Positions 10,301 through 19,976 of a stretch of 64,000 nt of DNA are shown one piece after another. The stretch is from Arenicola marina (lineage: Eukaryota; Annelida; Polychaeta; Arenicolidae), in contig OZ025248.1 in assembly GCA_964019135.1 (NCBI GenBank), positions 16,189,574 to 16,253,573 of the forward strand. The letters are read 5' to 3'. The position numbers were made by a program, and so were the translations under genes. The notes beneath the pieces are model-generated. The model did no database searches, had not been told where the DNA came from, and was given only the letters and a program-made list of their open reading frames with translations. Position 1 is the stretch's first letter; every line of letters begins with the position of its first letter.

Positions 10301-12272
10301 TGACGGAGCTGCTAGCCTTTCATGAGGTGTGCGTCATCACCGCGTACTGGTGATGAATGTCAAACCAACCGGCGTTGCGTACAGCCTCGTTTCAGTTCAT
10401 GACTTCGCGACAGTGGTATCGTTATGATAATTAGCTGTAGATACCGCGAAGGCCGATAACACACGACACATTCAGGCGCGGCCAAACGCCTATATATATA
10501 TATGTATTTTGGAAAACAGAGATCTTTTCCGCGGCACATTCCTGTAATGGTGACAAGGGAGTCCCTACCCAGCTCAACCGCCCTCCCCTCCACCCAAGTA
10601 GGGGAGGGGTCCACTTCCCGGCGCAAGTCTACGGCAACGCTTTAAACCTGCGCTTCCAGTCCAGGTGGCGGAACGACGCTTACCCTCCTATAGGCGCATT
10701 GTTCAAAATATGCGTTTACCATCGGTTCATCTTGTGACGTCACGAATCAATGAAAAAATTGCCCCTGTCTATCATTACTTTTTTGGGTAGGTCTGTGATA
10801 GAATGTCTAATATTGTTAATATTGGTGGCGAATAAATTTAGTTCGTATGGAATTTCGTTAATGTAGTGCAAATGGATCAAATATATGTTACTTAGTAACA
10901 TAACACATAAGATATGGACTTTAACCGTCTGTTTTTTAGTACCTGTTACCCGATCCCTCCAAATCCAGGGGTGTGTGCAAAAATGCGGGTAAAAGCCTGA
11001 GACGCAGGTGACCGTGGTGAATGTCACGTACTTGTAGGCGACCGTGGTGCACGTCACATACTATCTGCACACTTTATAATCGTTGGTAAGATAAAGAAAG
11101 AAGACATAAACTACAAAGCTTGATACATTGTATTAAAGGAGAGGCCAAGGGGCACAATATTTGAAAAGTGGAGGCATATATATAACTTAGGGTCTGAAAT
11201 GGGGGCGACATGCCCCTATGCCCCCCCCCCTCCCACTTGGGAACTCAGATGAGATCAGTGTAAACATTGGGGAATCATCCAGCTGTTGTGTAAATCTGCT
11301 GAGCGTGGCTCATATTATGGAACATTCCAAGTTCAAAATGTCATCTATCAACAAATTAAATGTTTTCAGTAACCCCCCACCCAATGCACACACACACACA
11401 CACACACCGGTCGTCAACCCTCCCACCGGTCGTCAAAACATTGGTGGACCCCTCGGTCGCATTTTTGTACAGAGCCCCCCCCCCCCCCCGCCTCCCCTGT
11501 CGCATTTTTGGGAGGGAAGAGGGGATGGGCACGTCTCGTGCGAGAAGGAATGGCCCATCCACGACGGGCCAATCTAGGCGTCCAGTGAGTAATAACGAAG
11601 ACCTAACGACAGGTCATCGATGCGACGACTGCGGTAAGCTCCGTCGGTCACAGACAGGCAGTTTTAATCGCAAATCCCGCAAAAATGTAATTTGAGTTGC
11701 GCGTAACTATATGTAAGGCGAAATTCTATCCAGTCCTGGGTAATCAACGTTGTCGAGCACATGATTTCTTTCTCTTCCCACGGTAAGCCTAGACCATGCA
11801 AAACAAGCCTACCTGTTCAACCGTTGCAACGCCCTTTGGGTTAACATTGTGCATGGTCGGTGCACCAAACACGCACTTCAAATCAAGAAACGTGTTCGCA
11901 TGCCCTATGGCTGCCAGTTTCGTCGCGACAAAGCATCATAATCAAGGGTCGTAGGAATAAAACTTGGTTATACCTTGGTGAATCGCATGCACGATGCACA
12001 TCAGTGCGTACCTTTTTTTTTACGGAAGAAGTTTTGAGAGGACAAGTGGGCTCGACACTGTTCACGAAATGGGCTTTTGTGGACCAAATGCAATTTTGTT
12101 TTATTTTCTTCCAAAACTTCCGTCACCTGCTGCCACAGACTGCTTTGGACCTAGACTGCACACACTTGAACCCCGGCAGACAGGCTCAAACCAGACAGGT
12201 GAAAACTACACGACCGACCAGTTGAAATAGAGCTCACCACCACATGCACAACCAGACTGCCAGACAACTCAA
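10301..12272. other. Gene-free stretch with microsatellites (copy A)
   Basis: No convincing gene. It contains a short (TA)n near 10,492-10,503, a (CA)n at 11,387-11,407 and a poly-C run near 11,478-11,490. Identity with copy B falls sharply from about 12,012 onward. Copy B equivalent: 60,403-62,382. Confidence 0.6.
11387..11407. repeat. (CA)n microsatellite (copy A)
   Basis: About ten uninterrupted CA dinucleotides. The copy B equivalent is at 61,490-61,511. Confidence 0.9.
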
Positions 12273-12660
12273 GGAGGGGGGGGGGGGGGGAGGCAAGGGA
12301 TATTTTCGTTTCTCGGGAATGGGGTTTTCATTTCGCCGTGAACTGGGATTGAGGCAAATAATTCTTCGTGAACTGGGATTGAGGCAAATAATTCTTCGTG
12401 AACTGGGATTGAGGCAAATAATTCTTCGTGAACTGGGAATGTGATATGAGCCGACGGCCGTGATCAAGCATTTTCATTATCCGTGAACTGGGAATCTTAA
12501 TATTAAATAAGCGTGAATCGGGAAATTGCTAATTTATATCATGTATCCGCCCGTCCTATGTATACTGGGAGTTATCCCTTTTAATTTATCGTGACCTGGG
12601 AATAAATAAATTCGTGATCTGGGAACACAACCCCCCCTTGCGCCCCCCGCCCCTCCCCCC
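12273..12660. mobile_element. 388 bp non-autonomous transposon with G-rich ends, copy A only
   Basis: This insertion is flanked by a 7 bp direct duplication AACTCAA (12,266-12,272 and 12,661-12,667). Copy B at 62,383-62,389 has a single AACTCAG at the same place, so copy B shows the empty site. The ends are inverted G-rich tracts: GGAGGGGG leading to GCAAGGG on the left, and the complement of GGGGGGAGGGGCGGGG leading to GCAAGGGG on the right. Inside are three tandem 30 bp units containing CGTGAACTGGGATTGAGG at 12,338-12,430, and further scattered CGTGAACTGGGAA-like motifs. There is no coding capacity. The superfamily is not identified. Confidence 0.85.
12338..12440. repeat. 30 bp tandem repeat inside the 388 bp element
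   Basis: Three near-perfect 30 bp units, CGTGAACTGGGATTGAGG followed by CAAATAATTCTT, plus a partial fourth. The reading frame artefact LGLRQIILRE arises because 30 is divisible by three. Confidence 0.9.
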
Positions 12661-12667
12661 AACTCAA

Positions 12668-12971
12668 AACCCAATTAACGCTCTTCCGCCGCATACTATA
12701 TTTGGTTTATCAATTACACTTTGGTTTACCGAATACCATTTGACGCGTTTCAGGCCAGTACCGACAGATTGCTTGGGTGTCATATATATTTCATTTATAA
12801 TTGCTTGAGAATAACACTGACACAATTATCTACCGCTAGTTATATACCTCAGCGAGCTGTGACGGCCAGTCTACCGCCTGATGTGGTTTCCAGAGCGCGT
12901 AGCCTACAGTTTTAGGTAGGTTGGTTGAGGTCCACAACTGGAACAAATTGTTTTTTCACACCAGATGCAAG
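12668..12971. other. Gene-free stretch (copy A)
   Basis: No gene recognised. Similar to 62,390-62,684 in copy B at clearly lower identity than the left 12 kb. Confidence 0.5.
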
Positions 12972-13104
12972 ATGGTGGAAGTTTGCAGATTTAACTGTGG
13001 CTGTGACTTTAATGGGCGTACGAGTGAGGAAATTGACACTGATGATTTTAGAGTTGATGATGTGAGCGGCTCTGATAATTTGCAAATTATGTTTCATGTA
13101 GCGG
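12972..13104 (+). other. Speculative first coding exon (copy A)
   Basis: An ATG in good context (A at -3, G at +4) opens a frame starting MVEVCRFNCGCDFNG that runs to a donor-like G|GTAAGC at 13,104/13,105. Without splicing it would end at 13,175. In copy B the equivalent ATG at 62,685 opens MAEVCRCKCGSDLNG but the frame is changed by an extra 243 bp and ends near 62,796. Cys-rich starts in both copies are suggestive, but no domain is recognised and no following exon is identified. It could equally be chance. Confidence 0.2.
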
Positions 13105-13175
13105 GTAAGCTCGATTTTTCCGATTTTGTTAAATGGACGATCATGGTCAGGGACAACTTGTCGATCAGTCGATAA

Positions 13176-13842
13176 TAAGCTACAATTGGGATCAATTCAG
13201 TGTCTAGATGATACAAATAATGCTAATTTGTGTGCCTTTGTGTATTCTGAATTTACACGTCAAGCGGAGTTTTGCAACAGTAATGTATGACCGATATATG
13301 TGTTCCTGTTGTACTGTGGGCCTGAGGCTTTTTGGTACAATAAAGTTTATTATATAGTAAAGGTGCCTAAAATATGCAATATTGAATAGCCAGTCTGGTG
13401 CTCAAGTACTTTAGGGTTATTTCTGGAATCGCACTCTGTACACAATTGCCTATGTTACAGGCCTAAGTCTAGATAGATTATCATTGCCGTTCACCGTATT
13501 TCCTTGTCGGTATTTTTGTTAAAATTTCAGGGAGCATAAAGCACCACATGAATTTACCCTTACATTTGGGGTGGAAGAGGGGGAGGGGCGCTGTGTTGGT
13601 ACCCTCACATATATTGGCCCTCGGGTTGCTACTCCTGAGACCAAACGTATACGTCACTCCCCTGAGGAGATATTACGCCAACCCACATTCCCCTAAGATA
13701 CTAAACCCAGATATCTTCCTTTTGTGTCCGGATTTTTAAAAATATTGCTTTACCTGCTCCCGAACAATTTTTTTTTCTATTTCAGTCCTGCATCGCGGAG
13801 ACAAAATACCCTGGTACTATTAATCTTCAAATGCATTTTGCT
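13176..13842. other. Gene-free stretch before LINE tail (copy A)
   Basis: No gene recognised. It is alignable to 63,130-63,831 of copy B with frequent substitutions and small indels. Confidence 0.5.
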
Positions 13843-14445
13843 GATAATGGTAAAATGGTAAATGGTAAAATGTTTATTCAGTACTTTAGGCACAACGCCC
13901 ATAGTACATATGTACAATATTCGATACAATATTCAGAAAACGTACATGTCTATATACAAATATCAGCTACATCGATGCTAGAAATGACTCTTAAGTTTAA
14001 TGCTTCGTAAACAAAATTCGTTTTTACTGCAAAGAGTCTGTCGAATTTTTGGAAGTGGGATAACGTGTATACACTTTAGACAGTCCCTTATCCCGACTTG
14101 AAGCGTATAATGGGCACACCATAGCAAAATGATAATCGTCTTCCACAAGATAGTCCCAATGTTTGAACAGAATTTCCAACATCTTCAGACATCCAACAAA
14201 CACCAAATCCTAACTTAAACAATATATCATATAAAATGTGTAGCCCAAGGCAATCTGCCAGCTCTATCAAGGTTGTAAATCATGATATAACATGATCTGG
14301 GTAGTCTAGATTCATCCATGTATATAAGTTTGCACCAGTATTTCAATGATCTTTCTACACATACTACTCTAACTGGATGTCTTCCACACTCGCCCCTTAC
14401 AGCCACGCTTGCTGATAACAATAAAACCTACAACCGTATGGGAGA
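13843..14445 (-). mobile_element. LINE ORF2 C-terminal tail and 3' end, decayed
   Basis: Minus-strand pieces match the C-terminal region of non-LTR retrotransposon ORF2 proteins. At 14,227-14,421 the frame reads GECGRHPVRVVCVERSLK, YWCKLIYMDESRLP and MIYNLDRAGRLPWA. After a frameshift come LGFGVCWMSEDVGNSVQT and, at 14,024-14,206, EDDYHFAMVCPLYASSR then YTRYP. The minus strand then has AATAAA (13,873-13,878) and a terminal tail of CATTTTAC/CATTTAC repeats, as LINEs with microsatellite-like 3' ends have. Frameshifts make it non-functional, and the reverse transcriptase domain is missing here. The same tail begins at 63,832 in copy B, so the insertion predates the duplication. Confidence 0.75.
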
Positions 14446-14889
14446 TTCTTTATTGTGAATAGCGAGTCCGGATGTGCTTTGTCGGGGTAGACCATATATA
14501 GATATACAGGTTTATTGTGAATGAACACCGTTCCTGCTCTATACATGGGCGTGTCCAGGGGAGGGGGGGGGGGTTAATGCTCATGTCAATGCTCATGTTA
14601 ATGCTCACCTCAACATAGAATAAACAATATGAATTAATATACAGCAGATTACGGTAATAGGAAGTACTATAGTATAGTAATACCAACAGGTAACTAAATA
14701 AATGAACTGCAGAAGTTAACGGCCCGGATAGATAATAAATACATAGTGAGTCATAAGTTTACGATGACAGTTAACAAAAAAACCTAGCTGATTTACGAAT
14801 AAATAAATGAATTGCCCTAAATATAACAACGTTTTCTTCAAAACACAGCTTGGGGCTACCGAAGAGCAACAATTTCACAAAGGATATTA
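14446..14889. other. Spacer between two LINE fragments
   Basis: AT-rich, no coding similarity. It may include the 3' UTR of the upstream (minus-strand) LINE fragment. A poly-G run lies near 14,562-14,573. Confidence 0.45.
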
Positions 14890-15790
14890 AGATCATTTCT
14901 GCTAACTGGATGTATATTGATACCATACAATGTTAAAAACGATAGATCTGATATGAGAGTTTCGCGATACATACTTTAAATAGATTGTGAACTTCGCCTT
15001 CGGATTTCCCGTTACATTTATTACAAGTCGAATCGGTAATAAAGCCCTTTTTTGGCGATGTCCATTGAGTGCACTCAGGCCTAAACGGAGTCTGGTATGA
15101 TGAACGGCCTCAGGATTGTTAAAGTAGTTATGCAATTCGTTGCAGGGATAAGGAGATGATTTCTTGTATAGTGACTTGAAAAGCGATATTGGCTTTGACG
15201 GTTTAAGGCACTGTGGCAGGGAGTTCCACTCTCTGATTGTGTTCCAAACATTCTTGTAATAATTTCTTTTTATATTCTCATGTTTGTCGAGTTCCGTAGT
15301 GAGTAAGCTGAAGACTGAGATACTAAATCAGGGAATAGTGCAGACATATATATACATCGGAGTGAGAGTATGAACCATTTTGTACAAAATACACAGGTAT
15401 TTACGTCTGAGAGCGAGTGGCTCAATGCCAACTTCTTGTAGAAGCTTGGTGTGTGACGTACTTTTGTATGCCCCAGTCACAGACTAAAGGGCATGCCACT
15501 GTACCCTTTCCAACGTTTCTGATTGGCTTTTGGTAACATTGCCATGGAAGACAGTAGTAGACCTACAGTATTTTATTTTAGGTCGAACATATGTTTTATG
15601 AACATTTAATTTAGTCCTGCGTCCTATCTGTTTGGGACGACGCCTTAGTAGGGCAACAGATGTCTCGGCCTTATTAACAGTGTCATTTACATGCAAGTCC
15701 CAACACGTTGTGTCTGAAAGAGTTATACCAAGGTGATGATGACTTCGTATCTCGGGCTAAATACCATGTATGCAGTCTTATCAGGATGAA
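14890..15790 (-). mobile_element. LINE reverse transcriptase C-terminal half, decayed
   Basis: Reading 15,790 to 14,890 on the minus strand gives successive blocks of a non-LTR retrotransposon polymerase. FHPDKTAYMVFSP then, after a frameshift, HHLGITLSDTTCWDLHVN, SVALLRRRPKQIGRRTK and YVRPKIKYCRSTTVFHGN belong to the thumb region. NVWNTIREWNSLPQCLKP and HTRLRLGLSALNGH belong to the C-terminal part. The catalytic palm is missing and several frameshifts are present. The C-terminal signature (RLRLGLSALN) differs from that of the LINE at 13,843-14,445, so these are two elements of different families on the same strand. Confidence 0.7.
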
Positions 15791-15832
15791 ACGTTACCCG
15801 CCATTATTTGGCCCAATTTGTTGACGACAGAT

Positions 15833-16047
15833 GGGGGGGGTCTACTGGGTACTTGCGACCGTGGGGGTGGGGGGGGGCGTGGGGGCTTCACGCCGCCTCA
15901 GATGTCGTTTTTCCTTAAAATGGGGGAGGGGGTCCACGCATCAAATGGCCTATATTTAACGTTGAAAAACGACATTCTTCCTCAAAAATGGGGGGGGGGG
16001 GCGTCCGGAGCCCTGGACCTTGATCTCCCCCCTGGATCCGCCCTTGA
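15833..16047. mobile_element. G-rich transposon fragment downstream of the fucosyltransferase
   Basis: Poly-G blocks alternate with short repeats. ATGTCGTTTTTC and GAAAAACGACAT form a 12 bp inverted pair about 60 bp apart. The right end is CTGGATCCGCC, the same end motif as the element at 8,275-8,401. The exact left end is not clear. It lies about 70 bp from the fucosyltransferase stop codon, in the expected 3' UTR. Confidence 0.4.
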
Positions 16048-16058
16048 CATGTATGACA

Positions 16059-16097
16059 TGGCGGGGGTGGCGGGGGTGGCGGGGGTGGCGGGGGTGC
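16059..16097. repeat. 9 bp tandem repeat (GGCGGGGGT)n
   Basis: Four perfect GGCGGGGGT units about 25 bp beyond the fucosyltransferase stop codon. Confidence 0.9.
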
Positions 16098-16119
16098 ATG
16101 GTGGGCATGTGTTACCTAT

Positions 16120-17295
16120 CTATGGAAATTGGTTTCGGATTGCGCCATTGCGACAAGCGCCCGCCTTCCACCATTGGTACACGTCGCCATAAGTCTTGGG
16201 TTCCGGATTCGTTTTGTGAAGTATCTGACAGAGTTTACAAAAACCTTCGGGTTGCGTTGGGTGGAAACGATAGCGATTCTTCCACTCAAAATACTTGAGG
16301 TATTCAGTCTCGTTGCGGCCAAGCCACAATAAGTGTTCAGCCAACTGACGGGGCGATTTGAAGTCCATGACGTTGATGACGGAGTGTGGCGGTGTGTCCC
16401 TCGTGTAGTTTGTTCCTCCATATACCACGGGAATTATTTCCGTCTCCAAGGTCCGGAAACATTTCTCAGTGACGTAATCTCTGCAGACACTATTTTCAAA
16501 GCCAATATAAAATTTATAACGCGCGGGGATATACTTATAAAAGCATGTTGTTTTAGTTGAACGTGGACAACCTTTGGACTTCCCGCATGCCCCGTAAATG
16601 TCCACATCGATATATTTCTGCAATTCTTTGACGTAGCGTTCCCTCTTAGAAGGAGTCCCACAATGACTGACGACCCAAGCAGCGTTGCGCGTTCTGTTCG
16701 CCAGGGGGAACTTCAAGCGGTACGGCTCTGAAGTGAAGACGCCATCTAGCGGAGTCATCAGACTAACTGGAACCGGGATGTCCGAGTCTCGCCGGTACGT
16801 CATCGTCAGGTTGAAGGCCCCTGCGATTGGTTTAAGAATAGAATGCGCGTGATTTGGTGATTCCCTCAGGAAGAACACGTAAAGCTGATGTCGGGGTCGG
16901 AACTTGGGGAACGTCGTGCGTGTTCGTGCGTGGATGACCAGTGCGTCTGCGGTGGCCAGCAGACGTTTATCGGTGCTCAGGCGACAGGCCGTGACTGGAC
17001 AGCCACTCTTGATGAACGGAACCTGACCAAGGCCACCCGCGCCAAAGTCAATTTTTTTATAGAACTTGTTCCACAACAGGATCGTCTTGATGGGGACTGA
17101 TTCTTCTGGTGTGGAAGCCGTAGACTCGTTGTCATGAGAGCCAAGTAAAGATTGCAACTTGGCCAAGCTGAGGGGAGCGTCGTATATGTGCAGTCCATAG
17201 ATCAAGCACAGTGACACTGTGACCAGTAACATGATGGCGGTCACTCCACGAAGGCATGTCAGTCGATGGGGCACGCTGCCGGACTTCTTCTCCAT
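16120..17295 (-). CDS. Alpha-(1,3)-fucosyltransferase (GT10), 391 aa
   Basis: Type II Golgi membrane enzyme predicted to transfer fucose from GDP-fucose to GlcNAc in N- or O-glycans. The protein has a short cytosolic tail (MEKKSGSVPHRLTCLRG), one membrane helix at about residues 18-37 (AIMLLVTVSLCLIYG), a stem, then the two halves of the glycosyltransferase family 10 fold. Family signatures are FNLTMTYRRDSDIPVP (161-176) and KFYIGFENSVCRDYVTEK (261-278), followed by VPVVYGG-type IPVVYGG (288-294). Five N-glycosylation sequons are visible (56, 162, 200, 296, 328). Length is usual for the family, and no stop or frameshift interrupts it. I start at the ATG ending at 17,295, not the upstream in-frame ATG, because the bases just before it form a splice acceptor. 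The coding part is thus a single exon. No clear polyadenylation signal is seen before transposon sequence begins about 70 bp downstream. Exact acceptor specificity (Lewis-type or core) cannot be told. Confidence 0.93.
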   Translation of the reverse strand: MEKKSGSVPHRLTCLRGVTAIMLLVTVSLCLIYGLHIYDAPLSLAKLQSLLGSHDNESTASTPEESVPIKTILLWNKFYKKIDFGAGGLGQVPFIKSGCPVTACRLSTDKRLLATADALVIHARTRTTFPKFRPRHQLYVFFLRESPNHAHSILKPIAGAFNLTMTYRRDSDIPVPVSLMTPLDGVFTSEPYRLKFPLANRTRNAAWVVSHCGTPSKRERYVKELQKYIDVDIYGACGKSKGCPRSTKTTCFYKYIPARYKFYIGFENSVCRDYVTEKCFRTLETEIIPVVYGGTNYTRDTPPHSVINVMDFKSPRQLAEHLLWLGRNETEYLKYFEWKNRYRFHPTQPEGFCKLCQILHKTNPEPKTYGDVYQWWKAGACRNGAIRNQFP

Positions 17296-17318
17296 CTGGA
17301 AAAAAAAAGAAATATAAA
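17296..17318 (-). other. Splice acceptor of a 5' UTR intron
   Basis: On the minus strand a pyrimidine tract (TATTTCTTTTTTTTTCCAG) ends directly at the ATG of the fucosyltransferase. It implies an upstream non-coding exon at higher coordinates, which I could not locate. Confidence 0.75.
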
Positions 17319-18859
17319 AACACATTAAATATGCTTATTGTTTAATTTACATGACCAAAACTGACAAATGTTGTTGACAGATCTATAAAACGTATGTCGA
17401 CGACGGTAGAATCGGACACCACCTCACTTCACATGGGGCATCAGGGTCGACATGACACAGACTAAATGCAAGAGGAGATCATATAGAACTGTTATCAAAA
17501 GTTTACTGGAGTATCCACGTGACTGCCAGTATGGCGCCCGCGACCATAGATGTGATTTTGGCAAGGGAACTGCCTCAAAAGACGGAGCATGGCAAAAAAT
17601 CAAATCAAGGAGCAAGGAAGGATAGTTTCACTTTTGAGATTATAGACAAATATATGGTGTTGGAAAGAAAAGAGGTGCTATATACATGTACTTAGCGAAA
17701 TTATATCAATAGTAAATGCTTCGTTTCTTTACTTAAATAATATAATCTATATTATAAATAATATAATAGTCTTAGTAATAAGGAATGTACCAGTATAGTA
17801 TATTAAGAAAGTATATTTATACACAAGGTGTTGTTGTACAGGGAATAAAACAGCCACTGCCTATTCGATTACTGCAATATTTAGGGGTTCTGTTCTTGAC
17901 AATCTCTACACAGGAATGAAACGTCAACATAATCGAAGCCAGAGTTTATTGCGTAATTCTTTTAATCGTCTCTCTGTTGTTCATATTTATGTATAAATTA
18001 TTGCGTTTCTTGCGTTATAGTGCCTGGAATATGTTGCGCCTCGATGGCAAGAAAGTAATAACTACAAATTCAATGTTTTTTCTTATTTAACTGTATATTT
18101 CATATTCGTCAGTTCCAGTGAGAATCCCTACATAGTGCTAAAAATTTTGCAAAATCGAAGCGACAGTTTTGTACCTAAGCCATCGCCTGGTAGACTTGTT
18201 CGCAATAACTACTTAACTCTCAATGTAGGACGACACGTGTGACTCCTGGCAGATGAGTTTCTCCCTCGCTGTGGAACACGACACTGTTTCTATCCACTTA
18301 AGGTTAACATTGGGTGGCGCATAGCGGGATTTTGCATGTTTAGATCCAAATAACAACCAAAACTTGTGTCGCGGAATATTTGATGGCCAGTCCGCTCTGG
18401 ACCTTAACGCTAAAAAAGGCCTGGCATAATTCATGACGCTGTTGACACCTATATTCACAGCAAACTCTGATCGCGTTTGATATAATCGATATATTACACT
18501 CCGTAGAGAAGCCCATATTGAAGTCAAACTGTACTACTTGAAGATGACCGCTAGGCTAGTAAATCCCTCTGTCGCCAGGACAAAAACCCTTTATGCTAAG
18601 TAAACAATTGTGCTCAGTTAGGTCCAATATTGGTATTCCCGCTATCATTTAGACCGACAAAGGCTACACCGAATCAATCCCAGTCGGTGGCAAACCTCTT
18701 TAATGACTTCGTTGCAGCTAATGCTACACTACCCCTTCCCTGCGTTCCCTTCTTTATGTTAAAACGAGTGACAAACTGAGAACATTTGACAGATTCCGGC
18801 TTTCTCGGAATCTAGATACCGACTTTGTTAAAGGCATAGCCTTCTTAAAACTGTTTAAT
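17319..18859. other. Gene-free stretch upstream of the fucosyltransferase
   Basis: Presumably holds the 5' UTR intron, and perhaps the first exon and promoter, of the fucosyltransferase, but no site can be fixed. 17,690-17,830 is strongly AT-rich. A 104-codon minus-strand open frame at 18,213-18,527 has no recognisable domain. Confidence 0.5.
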
Positions 18860-19152
18860 AGTGGACTGACCCCAAATTTTCATACCGTATTTATCGCAAA
18901 ACTTTTCTAAAATATTTATTTGCTTTTGCAAGCGACCAACTGTGTCACTTACCGATGCAATGTCATCCGCGTTGGCGCGCTTAATACCAGGGCAATTTTA
19001 ATCAATATAAATACCCATGCAACCAGAATCTGTACTCATTTGTATCAGTTCATCAAGGTATAAGATAAACAGAAGGAGGCTGATCATGCACCCGTGTCTA
19101 GTACCGTTCAGACATTGAAAGAAATCGGCTAAACCATGTTCCGTCTCACACA
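18860..19152 (-). mobile_element. LINE reverse transcriptase palm fragment, defective
   Basis: The minus strand reads GLADFFQCLNGTRHGCMI, LLLFILYLDELIQM, GCMGIYID and then, after a stop, ANADDIASVSDTVGRL and ILEKFCDKYGMK. These are the palm motifs of a non-LTR retrotransposon reverse transcriptase. The usual Tyr/Phe before Ala-Asp-Asp is Asn, and a stop lies upstream of it, so it is dead. The fingers region of apparently the same element is at 21,535-22,090, on the other side of a 2.4 kb insertion. Confidence 0.8.
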
Positions 19153-19666
19153 CATTCATTTTCCATTGCAAATGGGAAATAGAAATAGCAAAATGTTGAC
19201 TCATTTTCTTTTACTTGTTTCAAATGAGTAATGGGAAAAGGACATGTCTTCCTATTTTCTTTCATCCATATCAAATGTGTAATGGGTTAAAGGTACATTT
19301 TTCCTCCACCCATTTCCCATTGAAAACAAAAATGAAAAATGGAAAAACAAACCCATGTCCTATTTCTGATTTGAGGCAGGACGGGGACAGGGTGGTGTGT
19401 GGAGGTGGGAATAGGAGAGGCGGGAGGGCGAAAGTGGCCGGCGCGTGCTGGCGTGGTAGTTGCAGACTCTGCTTGATTGCATCGCCGGGGGCCGCGGGGC
19501 CGCGTTGGCGCCCAAAACCAGGAGATTCGGAGGGGGGACACCATTACACAGATATGGTAGGGAGTGCCGCGGGTGCCCCGTGATGCCTGAGAGAGCAGAC
19601 ATTTGTGATGAAAAAGCTACCCCTACAGACAGTTGTGATTTATAAAGATAGAACTGATCTTGGTAA

Positions 19667-19976
19667 GGGGTGCACCATTTCATATCAGGGGGGGGGGGGG
19701 GAGGGGGGGGGCCTGGAAAATAAATTATCATGTACTTTTTTTATTTTCACAAATTTATTGACGTCTTTTTTTGTATCTTTGTCATCAAATTATTTATTTC
19801 TTTAGACACCCATAAGGAAATGTCCCATAAGGCATTTTTTGGGGGAATTATCAAAGCAAGTTATTTTTTTGTAGCATCTTAAAAGCAAACATTTTTTCCC
19901 CCAAAAAGTCACAACAAACTATTTTTTTCAAATATTTTCTAGGCCCCCCTCCCCCTGATATGAAATGGTGCGCCCC
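19667..19976. mobile_element. 310 bp Harbinger-like MITE nested in the long-TIR element
   Basis: Flanked by TAA on both sides (19,664-19,666 and 19,977-19,979). Terminal inverted repeats of about 40 bp begin GGGGTGCACCATTTCATATC on the left; the right complement differs in one base (GGGGCGCACC). Poly-G runs and GGCCTGGAAAATA/GGCCTAGAAAATA extend the match inward. A 3 bp TAA/TTA target duplication with G-starting ends is characteristic of PIF/Harbinger elements. No coding sequence; the inside is T-rich. Confidence 0.8.

Larger units (their letters stand above)
1..13990. repeat. Segmental duplication, copy A
   Basis: This block recurs in the same orientation at 50,119-64,000. The offset is 50,118 at the left edge and drifts by a few tens of bases at homopolymers and tandem arrays. 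Up to about 12,011 the copies differ by only a handful of substitutions that I noticed, for example near 286, 5,914 and 10,937, plus length changes in poly-C/poly-G runs and in the 20 bp array at 3,880-5,250. Beyond 12,012 similarity continues but drops visibly. The left edge of copy A lies outside the window, so the true duplication length is unknown. It could be a real tandem duplication or two haplotypes placed in series by the assembler. Confidence 0.95.

Noticed and set aside
12921..13175. 84-codon plus-strand frame in copy A as a conserved small gene
   Set aside because: The copy B counterpart has a different frame after a 243 bp difference, so the frame is not conserved. Retained only as a low-confidence exon candidate.
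17296..17325. Upstream in-frame ATG of the fucosyltransferase (ten extra residues)
   Set aside because: The ten codons coincide with a polypyrimidine tract and CAG acceptor, and the downstream ATG gives a normal type II membrane anchor.
18213..18527. 104-codon minus-strand frame as a gene
   Set aside because: No recognisable domain, no splice or promoter context, and length within chance for this base composition.
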